DNA of 64,000 nucleotides. Origin: Sesamum alatum (Eukaryota > Streptophyta > Magnoliopsida > Lamiales > Pedaliaceae). Positions within the stretch are counted from its first letter, which is position 1. Each line of letters opens with the position of its first letter. The notes beneath the pieces are model-generated. The model was not told where the DNA came from and searched no databases. It saw only the letters and a program-made list of their open reading frames with translations. The stretch is from contig JACGWO010000005.1 in the NCBI GenBank assembly GCA_034509735.1, positions 9,999,692 to 10,063,691 on the forward strand, given 5' to 3'. Positions 1 to 11,673 of the stretch are shown here, one piece after another. A program made the translations under genes and the position numbers.

Positions 1-1990
1 GGTGCACGCAAAGTGGTCTACTGCGGATTAGGTGTTATTCTCGAAGCTTGGTGATGAAGGCAGCTTAAAGGAAGGACTTTCTTCGCTGCATACTTAGCGT
101 GTTGGCTTTGCACCTTCGCTCTCCCCATTCAAGATGTTGGTTCAATACATCCAAGTGTTTTCAAGGTGGCGAGTGCCATGACAACCGATCGAAGGATTGG
201 CCTTGCCGTTCCCGTCTTGGCTAGCATTTTCAGAGGTTTGAATAAGATCTCTAACTCCCCAAGGCCAACTCGTGTGCATTCTCCATTTCTAATTCATTTT
301 GTTTATAGTTGGATAGCTTATTAGTTCGAGACTCATTATCAACTTGTGCAAAGTGTTCGCTAGCCCAAGATGACGCTCTTCTCAGGCGAAGGAGGTGCAA
401 AATACTACGATCTGCAAGAGGCGAAAAAGCGGCCACACAGAGGCGACTTTATCTCTTAGACTTATAACATGATAGTGAAGGACAAGGATTATTCGTTCAT
501 AGACGACGGGCACGCCACGGAATCTGAAGAAACCTATTTCATAACCGTTTGTTCGAACTATCTTCCTCTGCAGCAAGGCGATCATTTTATTGTCGAGCCC
601 TATAGCCTTCATCGATTCAGTCGTCAATTTGGTTTTTTCCAAGAAGTGCCGGGGATGCTTTCACAAGACGTTCGCAAGGCCTCTTTAGAAGGTGAAATCC
701 ATTATTAGCATTTGTGCATTTTGTCCAAGACTATGGAGAAAGTGTGGTACCCTCCCATGCCCCCAAATGTGAAGAAGTTCTCCTTTGAGGCATACAAGAG
801 GTGGTGGCTCAAAGTTCACGGTGCCTACTTCGAAGAAAACATGGCAAAGTTGCTTGACTTTGGCCCAAGTCAAGCTTCTCCCAAAGGCAAGGAGTGAGGT
901 GAAGGAGTTGCCCAAGATCAACCTCGTGGGCCAGCTACTTCTCCTCCCGAGCGAAATTCTCAAGCGGTCGAACCCCTTGAAGTGAATAAGAAGAAAGATG
1001 CTCTTCGTCCTTGGAAATAAGTGGGAGTAGCAACCCCGATCGTCATTGGAAGAGGCCGAAGAAGGATTCAAAACCAATAAACATCGACGTTGATGGTGAA
1101 GGATCAAGTCATGAACCATCAACGTTGAACTTTGTCAAGGAGGTTATTATTTTTTTACCTGTTTCTCTCTTTCTTTTTATATATAGCGATAAGATCTTCT
1201 TTTTGTTTCTAACTCAAGTTGATCAATTGTCGTAGCTCGAAAATGAAGTCTTAGCCGTTGAAGATGATGAGAATTCTCAAGACAGTCAAGGATCGACATT
1301 CGGGTCTAACTTGTTGGCTACAACTCGTCCCTTGGAATGGGGCTTAAGAGAAAACAACTCTCTTGTCAGGCCACGGTGTCGGTATTTGAAGGCGACAGGT
1401 TTGTTCTTAATAATCAGAAGGAGTTCCTTCAAAAGCTATGATGAGATCTTCTCGTGAGGATATCCAACACCCCCATTGATTTCACCTCATCAATCAAAGA
1501 CGACGTTTATTTCGTTCTTGAATCTATGAAGAGCTTTTAGAAGTTTGACATCTCAAAAGTGGAAGAATCGATGAACACATTCTTCTCCAAGGCCACTTCT
1601 TATGATGAGGCGAGGATGTCGTCTTCCAAAAGGTTATCCAATGATATTTTTGAGTGACAGTTAAAGGAAGTCAACGATCATCTTCAAGGTGCTTGTGCTA
1701 AAGAAAGTAAAGAGGCTTTCAAGGTCCAATCCTCTACGGATAAGTTGAAGCGTGTTGAGAATGAGCTAACGGATTTGAAGGAGCAAAGGAAGACCTTGTG
1801 TGCTATTCTGAAGGAAGAAAATCAACTTTTTCATAGTGCTCAGGTTAGAGTTCGTGAAATTGTGGAAGAAATTGCAGCGCTTGAGAATACCACCCCACTC
1901 AATGATGAAGTGGTTGTGAGTTTGGAGGCTTCAAGAACAAATTAGGAAGCCCTCAAGGAAGGGTTTAAGGACTTTAGTCCCTTTGCTTGA
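1..1990 (+). pseudogene. Plant mobile domain (PMD, aminotransferase-like) ORF captured by a gypsy element, broken
   Basis: I recognise a PMD protein from its reading frames. About 373-708 reads SGEGGAKYYDLQEAKK, then NMIVKDKDYSFIDDGHA, HRFSRQFGFFQEVPGML and a lysine-rich KRWWLKVHGAYFEENMA stretch near 790-860. The C-terminal part at 1745-1945 is a heptad-like coiled coil (VENELTDLKEQRK). An in-frame TAG near 456, a TAG at 1943, frameshifts and a T-rich, intron-like stretch near 1145-1230 break it; the frame ends FSPFA-stop at 1988-1990. The 5' end is outside the window. It lies antisense to the G1 integrase that follows, which is the position of the additional ORF in Tat-lineage gypsy elements. 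PMD proteins occur both as host genes (MAIL1/MAIN type) and inside gypsy and MuDR elements; this copy is inferred to be part of G1. Confidence 0.8.
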
Positions 1991-2396
1991 GATTTGCTTA
2001 GGACCTTTTATTTTCTTGCATTTGGTTCCTCTTTCTTTTGTTCTAAGTCATAAACTCCAATGTTTGTTTTTGAGATTACGTAATAGAAGCTTTTTCTTTT
2101 CTCTCTATCTTCCAATCTTTGAGTATGTTTGAATACTTCCCATCTCGATAACTATATACGAGAAATAAAGTTCATTTAAATTTTATGACTGAACTTAGAA
2201 TATGTAAGCTGCCTACGTACCTCATCAAGAGGACCAACTCAATACGTAGTTTAGGGTACAACATATTTGTTTGGAGAGGGGAGGGTCGTTCACAATTTAT
2301 ACTCATGCGGGCGAGGAGTTTTTTTTTCCTTTTTTTTTTTGGTTTCTTTTGTTTTTTTGTTTTTCATTTTTTGTCTTTTTTTTTTCAGGCGTAGTA
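1991..2396. other. Spacer between PMD pseudogene and G1 integrase
   Basis: No coding sequence seen. The motif GCTGCCTACGTA at 2208-2219 (TACGTAGGCAGC on the minus strand) is one I associate with the region downstream of integrase in Tat-type gypsy elements. A T-rich tract follows at about 2318-2390, which is A-rich on the element's sense strand. It fits the 3' untranslated part of G1 between pol and the antisense ORF. Confidence 0.5.
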
Positions 2397-3601
2397 TCAT
2401 TTCAGGAACTTTCCATTTATCGGGCCTATCCTCAAGCTGTCTTCAGCAACCAACTTATATACACAATTTATGTAGACCTCTTTGACGACATACAGACCAT
2501 CCCATTTTGGCAAGAATTTGTTGCCCGTTCGATGCGTTGTGATTATAGGCCTCCTCACTGCGAGTACAAGATCACCAACTTGAAAAGAGGGTAGATGAAC
2601 CTTCTTATTGAATGCTTTGGATAGTCGAACTTCATAACAGTCGAGCCTTTGTTGTGCTCGCAGTTTCTTCTCATCAAGAGCTTCTAGCTCATCAAGCCGT
2701 ATTCGAGCATTTTCTTCTTTAGTAAGCCCTTCTTGCATTGCCATCCTCAGTGAAGGGATTTGTTGCTCAAGTGGGAGGACTGCCTCCACTCCATATACCA
2801 GGGCATAAGGAGTTGCTTAAGTAGGCGTTCTGACAGTGCATCCGTATGCCCATAGAGCTTCTCCAATTCTTTCGTGCAAATCTCGCTTTGACTTTGTCAC
2901 TACCTTTTTCAATAGGCTGCACAAAGTTTTGTTAAATGCTTCAGCAAGACCGTTGGCAACGGCATATTACATAGAAGAGTTTCTTTGCTTGAATCCAAAC
3001 TTTTGACATAATTTGTCTATCAAGCTTTTATAGAAGGATTTTCCATTGTCAGTGATGATATACCTAGGCACTCATAACTATATATGATATGATGTGTGTA
3101 CGGATGAAATCAACAAAATTCTCTTTCTTCACATCTTTAAGGGGACTGCTTCAGCCAATTTAGAGAAGTAGTCAGTTGCTGCCAAGATATATAAGTGACC
3201 ACCGGAGGACTTTGTCATGGGTCCCACAACATCCAAAGCCCAAGCACCAAAGTGCCACGGTACGGTGCAATGGCTCAGGTGGTTGATGGATAATATTGAC
3301 ATGAATTTGACAAGCTTGACATCTCCTTGCGTAGTCCATGTAATCTTTAACCATTGTAGGCCAATAATAACCTATCCTTTTTATACGAAAGTGCAATGTT
3401 AGTCTGGATTGGTGAGCACCACAAACTCTGGAAATGAGCTTCTTCCATAGCATGCATTTTCTCATCATCATTTAGGCACTGTAAGAATATACCATCAAAT
3501 GAGCATCTATAGATCGTGTCTTTGAAGTAGATGAAGCGGGACGCCCGTCGTTGAATCTCGGTCTTTCGTCGTAGGTCATTGGATAGCTTTCTGTATTTCA
3601 A
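2397..3601 (-). pseudogene. G1 integrase (degenerate)
   Basis: Read on the minus strand. 3172-3601 encodes the zinc-binding (HHCC-type) region with GYYWPTMVKDYMDYARRCQACQIH, i.e. the C-x2-C pair, and an upstream SLWCSPIQT-like segment. 2790-3171 holds frame-broken core pieces recognisable as ITDNGKPF-like and TPYALVYGVEAVLP-like motifs. 2397-2789 (130 aa) is the C-terminal part with LDELEALDEKKLRAQQR and the FQVGDLVL / KWDGLYVVKE segment typical of the gypsy integrase tail. The catalytic core is not open in any frame. A roughly 95% identical second copy of part of this region lies at 11045-11673. Confidence 0.8.
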
Positions 3602-4551
3602 TAGTCAACTAACGGTTTTTTCCAATATTCCTCTTTAATTTCGAAAACCTCTATAACATGATTTTCTTCTACTTGGAATGCGTCATCCTCATCATCACTG
3701 AAGACCGGTGGTATGACCCAATTCTTACATATAGATATGCATGTTTCCTTATCAGTCATCGAGAGGGTTGAAGCGAGCTTCACCAATGCATCAGCTTGTT
3801 TATTATCCTTTCTCGGTAGGTGCTCAAGTTCTACATCTCCTAACCATCCCATCAGCCTTCTTGTGTAGTCATGGTATGGAAGCAACTTAGGCTTTTTGAC
3901 TTCATAGAAATCGATGAGCTGATTCATCACTAACTGAGAGTCTCCGTATACTTTGAGGTGTTGTTGCTTTATGTCAACTCCCATTTCCAATTCAAGGATT
4001 AAAGCTTGGTATTTTGCCATATTATTTGAACAGCTCTAGGTCAAAGTGAAGGAGTAGGGCAAAACTTCCCTTTCAGATGTACAAAAGACAACTCCAGCAA
4101 CGACTCCTTCTTTGTGGGAGGCTCCATCAAAGTACATCTTCCAGGGTGGTGTAACTTCAATCACAAGAACGTCTTCATCAGGAAAATCATCAGATAACTC
4201 CCACACGACAGGCATGGGGTGATCGACTAGAAAGTATGCTAAAACTTGCCACTTCACGACCTTTTGAGGAACGTATATGACCTTGAATTGTTGCAACTTA
4301 AGGTACCACCTTGCGAGTCTATCAGAAAGTACTGGCTTTGCCATAACATTTTTCAGAGGATTTGCTTTTGAGACTAGATGAACACTGTGTAATCGAAAAT
4401 AATGCTTCAACTTCTGGATTGCAAAGATAAGAGCAAAACATAGCTTTTTGATGTGTGAATAATTGAGCTCGTTCGGTGTCATCGTTCTGCTTAAATAGTA
4501 TAAATCCTTCTCCTTCCCTGAATCATTTTTCTGGGCAAGTAAGATACCCAA
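3598..4551 (-). pseudogene. G1 dual RNase H region (RT-linked RNase H plus archaeal-type RNase H)
   Basis: 4036-4551 (minus) begins GILLAQKND and contains DLYYLSRTMTPNELNY and IKKLCFALIFAIQKLKHYF, the RNase H that follows gypsy reverse transcriptase, then MYFDGASHKEGVVAGVVF, the first acidic motif of a second RNase H. 3598-4020 continues with the LELEMG, VYGDSQLVMNQL and KDNKQADALVKLAS motifs, i.e. the remaining acidic residues. One frame break near 4025-4035 separates the halves. A second, archaeal-type RNase H downstream of the first is a Tat-lineage hallmark. Non-functional because the RT upstream is absent. Confidence 0.8.
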
Positions 4552-4587
4552 AGAGCGCTCTTGAGCAGAGACGTATCAAAGATAGAT

Positions 4588-4952
4588 TCATTGTTGGTCT
4601 TTTCTATGCATCATTCTTTTACGTGGGCCAATTCTGTTGAAGACAGAGTCTCGTGGAGCTTCTTCCCTTTGGTCATTTTCAGTTGAAGAAAAACTGACAT
4701 GGTTGTTGCTGGCCCATTTTATGGCGATGGAAATAGGCTTAGGAGGGGTAAAGAGAAGACCCACACGAGACTTTGGGATTGAATGCCCCTTTTCCTTCAA
4801 CATTACTTGTGTGGCGTTGAGTCTGTGGAGCTTCCTATTGGTGGCTTCAAGAGGAAGTTTTCCCAGAGCTAGCCTTTCTTGTGGATTATACCCGGCTTTA
4901 ACAAGCAGTTTCAAGCTTTTGGATCATATCCTTCTCCATCTATGGCCAATGT
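4588..4952 (-). pseudogene. G1 post-protease (G-patch-like) region up to the A insertion
   Basis: The minus-strand frame 4588-4914 contains LLVKAGYNPQERLALGKLP, NATQVMLKEKGHSIPKSRVGLLFTP and ISIAIKWASNNHVS, a segment found between protease and reverse transcriptase in this gypsy group. The frame stops at 4588, and within about 40 bases the sequence resumes in the RNase H frame at 4551, so the whole RT catalytic core is deleted here. 4915-4952 continues the frame to the target duplication AATGT, beyond which it resumes at 52763 on the other side of element A. Confidence 0.7.
4948..4952. repeat. Target site duplication (AATGT) left of element A
   Basis: AATGT directly precedes the LTR start TGTTAGAATAGG at 4953 and is matched by AATGT at 52758-52762 directly after the right LTR end CA. 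Five bases is the usual copia duplication length. Confidence 0.9.
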
Positions 4953-6033
4953 TGTTAGAATAGGTGACCAGAAAGCTAATTGGATTGGTGGTTTTGGGGG
5001 TACTATTTAGCAATCTTTATTAAAGTAATATTGACTTGGTGAATATAGTAAGTATTCATTCGTGGCACTATGTGTTTGTTGTACTTACTGAAGGTTTGGA
5101 TTGATTAATTGATTGGATCAATTAATTGGAGTTTGGACTTATGTTTATTTAATTGGATCAAATAAACTTATGGGCTTCAATTGGATTGAGATTAACTGGA
5201 TTAATTAATGCCCAATGGACTATGTTTGGACTTAATTTAATTAGATTGAATAAAAGTCCAAGACTAGTAGTCCTAGTCCATGGAAAAATTCAATTTATAG
5301 CAAGTGAAGGAAGAATTAAAATCTTCCACATGTGACCAGCCTTTATATGATTTGGTGGGTAGTTTTATTTGCTATAATGGTGCATGGTTATGTATATAAT
5401 GGTGTGTGTATGTAGGTTACTTTGGAAGTTGACAAGAGAAGTTGAATTTTGAATTCAACAACTCTACATACACAATACTATTCATATAACTTGTATGGTA
5501 CTACTTTTGCACGAATTTTCCCTTCAAAAACTCTCCAAAAGTCTCTGAAAAACTCTCCAAAAATCTCTGAAAAACTCTCCTTCTTGTGTTCATACCTTTT
5601 GGAAAGGTTTGAACTAAAACATTCCAAAAGCACTAATTAATAGTGTTGTTTGGGAAGTGTTTCTTCTTCACTTCTCTATTTCTATCTAGCAATAGAATAG
5701 AGATCTATTCTATGGTGTGGTGTGGACAAATTAGAGGCGTTCTACGTTGAATTCTCAAGTGAATGCAAGGAGAAACGGAAAGAAAACAACGCACGTACCG
5801 GTTATACATGTAGTAAACAAAAAAGTAAGTTTTCTTTACATTTTCATGTATCTTTTTGTTTTCTTCCTTTAGCCACTTGTCCAGCATCTTCTCCTTCTTT
5901 TATTTATGCTTTGTCAAACACCGAACGCCTGGGAACTTCAAAGGAAACACCCCTTTGAATCCGTTTTATATTATGCTTTAATTTCATGTTTTTACGCTTC
6001 CGCTGCGTTCTCGGGCCGTACCCGATTCTTTCA
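4953..6033 (+). repeat. Left LTR of A, with a 1.16-kb internal deletion
   Basis: It starts TGTTAGAATAGGTGACC and ends CGATTCTTTCA before the primer site. Compared with the right LTR it lacks the stretch corresponding to 50676-51836; the joint is at 5091/5092 (TTACTGA then AGGTTTGG) with about one base of homology. A TTTATATGATTT promoter-like sequence lies near 5342 and a U5 hairpin (TTCAAAGG / CCTTTGAA) near 5938-5958. Confidence 0.9.
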
Positions 6034-6034
6034 G

Positions 6035-6046
6035 TGGTATCAGAGC
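6035..6046 (+). promoter_or_regulatory. Primer binding site of A (initiator Met tRNA)
   Basis: TGGTATCAGAGC one base after the LTR end, complementary to the 3' end of plant initiator methionine tRNA. Confidence 0.9.
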
Positions 6047-7878
6047 CCGGTTCGGTGCTGTGGCTATAGGACTTACATGTTATTATGTATTAAGCACAAA
6101 AAACATGTTTAAATTGCTTTTGGAAAGTATGATTTATTGCTTTAAAGCATGATATATAGGTGTAGAAAATATGTGTTAATTTTGCTTTTGAAATTATGGA
6201 TATCCATGCATTTTTTAGAATTGGATTTTCCGTAAATACATGTTTATGTTTCAGTTTTTATAGCAGAAATTTTTTTTAAAAAAGTGAAAAAACAGTGCCG
6301 GCCGCCCGACAGGGGCAGCAGGCGCGCGGGCGCGCACAGCCGTCTGGGACGGCCGACCGGCCGTATTGTTTTGTGCCGTTTTTTCGAAAAATTGGATTTT
6401 CCTGATTTCTGCTAGTTTTATGAAATTATTAATTTTGGCATATTTTAATTTTAGTTAAATTTGATTTTTCTAAAATTATTTTTTATGCCTTAGATTATTT
6501 TGGAAATGGTTTCCAAACAAAAAAAAAAAAAATTGTTTGTACATTGGATGTATAGTTGATATCCATATTTTTAATTACATTATTGATATGATATTTTCTG
6601 CATTTTATTATGTTTATTGTTTAGATATTGATATCTACTGATATATACATGGGATATATTTATTTGTTGGCATGTTTATATTTGATATACATGTGCTTTG
6701 TTGTTGTTTATTTGATAAACAATAAGGATGATCACTAGCCCTTTTTCGCCTATGTATGGTTTATTTATTGTTGGGTGAGGCCTACGTGCCTCTTTGTTTT
6801 TTATTCCTTCTTTCGTTTTTAGCCTTGGAATAATAAGGCTTTCTTCCTCTCTATTAATGTACTCCCCCTGACTTATGATTGGGGTTTCTTCTAAGTTGTA
6901 ATGAGAGTAGATTAGTTGTGAGGTTTTATTTTAATAAATGTAAGCTTCCATGGAGATGAAGGCCGAAAAGAGGTCCGTTGGACGGAACCCACGACGGAAT
7001 GCCAAGAAGAACAAAGAAGGATTTACAAGGTCTCATTAGAATGATAATGGGATCTAAAAATTGTAATAGTGTAGGATTACCCTAGATTGACCATAGATCC
7101 ACTGCGGGCTCAGTGGATCACTTAGGACCGGGCTTGTGATCATCCTACAGGGGCGTGCTAGGCTTCTTTTGCATGTGTTTAATGTTTTAATGTTTTGATG
7201 TATGATGTGTTTGGAATGCATCTATTTAAATTGAATGTTTAAAACTTGAGCATGCAAAATACTAATAATGATGAGGTCTCGGTCCTAATAAACTATAACT
7301 CTCACTTGGATGGTCCAAGTAAATATTAGGCCCAAAATGGAATTAAATCAAATGGTTTGATTATTCCAAGCCTTTCATCCATAACAATGTAGTAAGGAAG
7401 CTAGTTTCACCCATTCGTGGTCTCACGAGTTGTGGCACGTTTGGAATGGAAGAAAGTTATGCTATTGTTATGAACAAAGGAATATGCTCCTGTTTCCCTG
7501 TCTCACGAGTCGTGGGGGCGACAGTTGAGATATGATTTGGTTGATGAGTCGGGCCTAATGCTGAGTAACATGATTCGCTTGGAGTCCTGGGGATCATGTG
7601 AAGAAGCGATGCAAAACATCTTGGGGATCTCATTGGATGAGAATGGTATTGGATACCTCTCACAAAGCCTTTTCCATGTGAATCGTAAAAGCGGGGCATG
7701 GAGAATTGCATTTTTGGATTTCAAGCCCACTAGGAAATGGTTTCCCAAAAACCCCACTTGAGAGTGGTGGGTTTTTTGAAGAAATAGTGGGAGGGGTTAA
7801 ATGACTAAACACCAAGTGTTAACTTGAATTCAATATTATAATAATCTACTAAATTTCTGTTTTACATTTTGAATGTAG
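6047..7878 (+). other. Untranslated leader of A
   Basis: No coding sequence. A GC-rich island at about 6296-6365 stands in AT-rich sequence. From about 7090 to 7795 there is a train of hairpins: CCACTG/CAGTGG around 7096-7118; the pair of loops carrying CTCACGAGTYGTGG at about 7411-7449 and 7495-7525; ACATGAT/ATCATGT around TTCGCTTGGAGTCC near 7569-7602; TCTCAT/ATGAGA and GGTAT/ATACC near 7630-7660; and CCCACTA at 7726-7732 pairing with TAGTGGG at 7785-7791. The same loops occur in B and C with different stems. Confidence 0.75.
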
Positions 7879-8840
7879 ATGTCTAAGAATCCACTAGCTG
7901 TAATTCTTGAGACTAATAAATTTGACGGAACAAACTATAATGATTGGCTGTGAAATCTGAGGATTGTCCTAGATTTCAAAAACCAGGCTTACGTTCTGGA
8001 TAAGCCTCTTCCTCGGGTTTTACCGGAGGGGTCCTCATCAGAAAAGCGTTTGACGTTCAATGACTGGCAAGAGGATAACCGCAAGGTCTGCAGCATCATA
8101 CTGGCATCCATGACTAATGAGATCCAGAAACAGTATGATCGGTTGGATGATGTCCGCTCGATAATGCTCCGCATGAAAGACGTTTATGTGGTACCGGACC
8201 GGCATATTAGATATGCTACGACGAAGGAATTTTTCAGAGCTAGGATGACGGGAGGGTCATCTGTACACTAGCTGGAGTGATAATTCTTTCCCTAGTGGAG
8301 AAGCTCAAAGACCTCCGAGCTGATATTGGAATAGAGACGTACATCGACGTGATCCTTTAGTCTCTCCCTCCCTCCTTTGATTCGTTTATCGTTAACTATA
8401 ACATGAATGGGCTTGAAAAAAACCTTCATGAGTTGATAAACATGTTGGTCCAATACGAGGCAATGATTGAAAAGTCTGCGCCACCTGTATTGGTGGGGGA
8501 CGCTTCGACCTCAAGAGCGAAAGGCAAAGGGGCCGGATGCTGGAGGAGGAAGAAGGGTAAGACAAAATTAGCCATTGCAAGCGAACAGAGCGCTCCTGTT
8601 GCCATGCTGGGCATGGGCAAAGGAAAGAGGAAGGCGGTTCTACAATCAAGGATTGCAAAAGATATTTGCATATATTATCGTGAAAAGGGGCATTGGAAGA
8701 GGGAGTGTCCTAAACTCCTCTCCAACCAAGGTACATTTGATTTGAGCTTTAACATGATTATTATTCTACTCTTGGTATTGGATACCAGCTGTAGAGCTCA
8801 TATCTGCAAATGGTTTGCAGGTGATGGAAAGGAGTAGAAG
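7879..8840 (+). pseudogene. A gag and protease start, decayed
   Basis: ATG at 7879 opens MSKNPLAVILETNKFDGTN, matching B gag residues 1-20. A TGA replaces an arginine codon in the NDWL-NL segment, and frameshifts follow near 8275. 8403-8837 continues with MNGLEKNLHELINMLVQYEA, a Lys/Arg-rich linker, the nucleocapsid knuckle CIYYREKGHWKREC (second Cys changed to Tyr against CMHC in B) and VLDTSCRAHIC, the protease active-site segment with DTG altered to DTS. Not functional. Confidence 0.8.
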
Positions 8841-11046
8841 GCTAAGATAGAGATGGTTCTAAAGCTAGGCAGTGACTGCGCTATTGCCATAGAAGCTATT
8901 AGTGATCATGTTAGGATCAAGTTGATAGGCCAGAATTATGTAACCTAGCATGATCAAAACTTATGTTTTTTATTGTTGGACAATGCGGATTACATCTTTT
9001 TGATCAGTGAAAGTTTCTTTTATTTGACAAAGAATGATTATTCTTGTCTGCTAGGTTGTTTGCATAATTGTTTCAATACTATCCCATAATTAAATTGTAA
9101 ATGCTAAAAACAAATGATGAAATGGATAATCAAGATAAACTCACAGATTTGACATGCAAAGCTAGGTCACATTCCTCTAGATAGGATAAGGGGGTTAGTA
9201 GATTCAAGGAGTCTAGAAATAGACAATTTGAGCTTGCTAGCTTGCAAGTCCATCCTGAGCAGGAAGATGGCCAAGAAGCTCTTTGAAGGACAAATTATGC
9301 TTGCTAGTGGTCTATTAGATTGGATCCAGTCAAACATCTGTGGGTCACTGAATACACAAGACCAGTAGAGGGTTCACAAGTCTAAGGGCCTTTGGAAGGC
9401 TCAGGGAATTAGATTTGAAGTGGGAATCAAACTGGTTGCAAAATTAACCTTCGATTCGATCGATCGAGTGGCGTGTATTTAGTGGGAGCTCTTGATGTAT
9501 CTAAATGAGAATGGAATCCTCACTTAGTGGAATTCTCCCTGAAGCGCCACAATTGAACAGCGTCTCTGATAAGGGAGGAATCGAACCTTGTTGGACATGG
9601 TTCGATCGGTGTTTCACTGAACTACCTTGGCCCATCTGGGCGTGTTCTTAAGACAGTGGCCAAGTTGTAAAACATGGCACTTTCTAAATATCGTAACTTA
9701 GACACCATATTGGATATGGCATGACAAGCCTGTATCTACAAAGTACTTGAGTATGAAGAATGGTCTTGCATACGTCAAGGGACTAGTGGGAGGTAAACTA
9801 GGTTTGCACAGGTTTATGTGTTGTCCTAAAGGAAATTGGATTTCAGAGGATAATCGGTGTAAGGAGTAGCTCATTGAGGAATCAAGTAGAGCAACACCTC
9901 AGTACGATATAGCACACATCATTTGTAATCGAGTTTGCCTACTAACTATATTCCACTTCTCCTAAGGATGATCAGGATATCCTAGATACCTGAGAGGTAC
10001 AGGTTTCTGGGTCAGTCCGGTCAATTGGATCATAATCCAAAAGATGTAAGGAGAAGCATTGTTGGACATTGGATCGAATCAATGGCTTGGAGCCCTGTGA
10101 TTCAACGTGGAATTCAAACTAGGTTTGGAACTCCATGTAACTGGAATATTCATTTTGATGAGTTCATATGGGGTATGACTCAATCAGTACCGAGCTTGAG
10201 GGTCAGTGGGATTTTAGTTGTGTTCCTAGTGTTTAAGTGTGTAACGTTTTATTCATTTGGAATGATTAAGATGTCAGGAAACACTGAAACACGAACATTA
10301 TTCTTGCAATTCTCCCTAAAAGGAATTGGATTCCTATATATAGGGTTAAGCTGTCCAAGACTCAGTCAGGGTTGACTGATGAGGATGCTTATATGTGTGA
10401 CATCCCCTACGTCTTTGCCGTAGGCAGCATGGGCATGTTGTTTGGTGCATTAGACCTGATGTTGTGTATGCTTTTGGCATAACGACGGAAATTGGGTGTG
10501 TACCAAGGAGGCAGTAGACTGCTGTTGAGAACAGTCTTTAATACTTGAATAAGGATTAAAGAAGTGTTCTTGATGCACGTTCTATGGAGAGTTGATTTTG
10601 GAAGGCTATAGTGATACTAGCTTTCAGGATCATGTGAATAATATCTAGTCTCAATATGAACATATATTCAGGCTTAATGGTAAGGTGGTGGCTTGGAAAG
10701 GTTTCAAGCGGGATACCACGACGGACCATGAAAGTTGAATGTGTGGTAACTTTAGAAGTTGCTCCGGAGAGTGGTTTTGATGAAAAACAACATCCAATGA
10801 TTGGGTGTGGTGCCTAACACGGCAAAGCCAGTAGTTACCTTGGAGGATAACAACATGGCTATAGCACAAGCTAAAGGATCGAGATCTCATCACGGATCCA
10901 GGAAAATTCTTAGACAGTACCATTTGCTTGGAGCAAATGGTATAAAGAGGTGATGTGCGGTTGGACCGAATTATCTTGGCAAATATAAGGTAGACTCGTG
11001 AGACCGAGTCGGATATCGCAGATTACTCATGCTCAGATAAGTCTGA
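8841..11046 (+). pseudogene. A pol remnant (integrase, RT, RNase H), decayed
   Basis: Nucleotide similarity to B pol is clear although no long frame survives: the integrase zinc region and core near 9160-9620, the gag-pol middle near 9650-10000, RT pieces near 10025-10400, the RNase H segment with GTGGTGGCTTGGAAAGGTTT near 10683, and the C-terminal end near 10990-11046. 10364-10393 carries the hairpin with loop AAGACTCAGTCA that recurs three times in C. The A sequence ends at the foot of a small hairpin (TCAGA/TCTGA, 11033-11046), where gypsy sequence begins with about 2 bp overlap. Confidence 0.7.
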
Positions 11047-11673
11047 GCCTTTGTTGTGCTCGCAGTCTCTTGTCATCAAGAGCTTTTAGCTCATCAAGCC
11101 GTATTCGAGCATTTTCTTCTTCAGTAAGCCCTTCTTGTATTGCCATCCTTAGTGAAGGGATTTGTTGCTCGAGTGGGAGGACTGCCTCCACTCCATATAC
11201 CAGGGCATAAGGAGTTGCTTGAGTAGGCGTTCTGACAGTGGTTCTGTATGCCCATAAAGCTTCTCCAATTCTTTCGTGCCAATCTCATTTTGACTTTGTC
11301 ACTACCTTCTTCAATCGGCTGCACAAAGTTTTGTTAAATGCTTCAGCAACACTGTTGGCAACGACATATTACATATAAGAGTTTGTTTGCTTGAATCCAA
11401 ACGTTTGACATAATTTGTCTATCAAGCTATTATAGAAGGATTTTCCATTATCAGTGATGATATACCTTGGCACTCGTAACTATATATGATGTGATGTGTG
11501 TACGGATGAAATCAACAACATTCTCTTTCTTCACTTCTTTAAGGGGACTGCTTCAACCAATTTAGAGAAGTAGTCAGTTGCTGCCAAGATATAAAAGTGA
11601 CCACCAAAGGACTTTGTCATGGGTCTCACAACATCCAAACCCCAAGCATCGAAGGGCTACGAAGCCACGGTAG
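11045..11673 (-). mobile_element. Second gypsy integrase fragment
   Basis: It is collinear with, same orientation as, and roughly 95% identical by eye to G1 positions about 2643-3265 (integrase core into C-terminal region, minus strand). No ends of a gypsy element are present: it starts at the broken end of A and stops where the C LTR begins at 11674. It is either a relict of another copy of the G1 family or filler copied during break repair. Confidence 0.8.

Noticed and set aside
1..1990. Working host PMD gene
   Set aside because: In-frame stops near 456 and at 1943 plus frame changes, and its position antisense to gypsy pol.
7457..7757. Antisense frames in the leaders with shared residues (PRFYDSH, HSHP) in A, B and C
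   Set aside because: Similarity comes from the conserved hairpin loops; stems change so that residues between are not kept, and no start context is shared. RNA structure explains it better.
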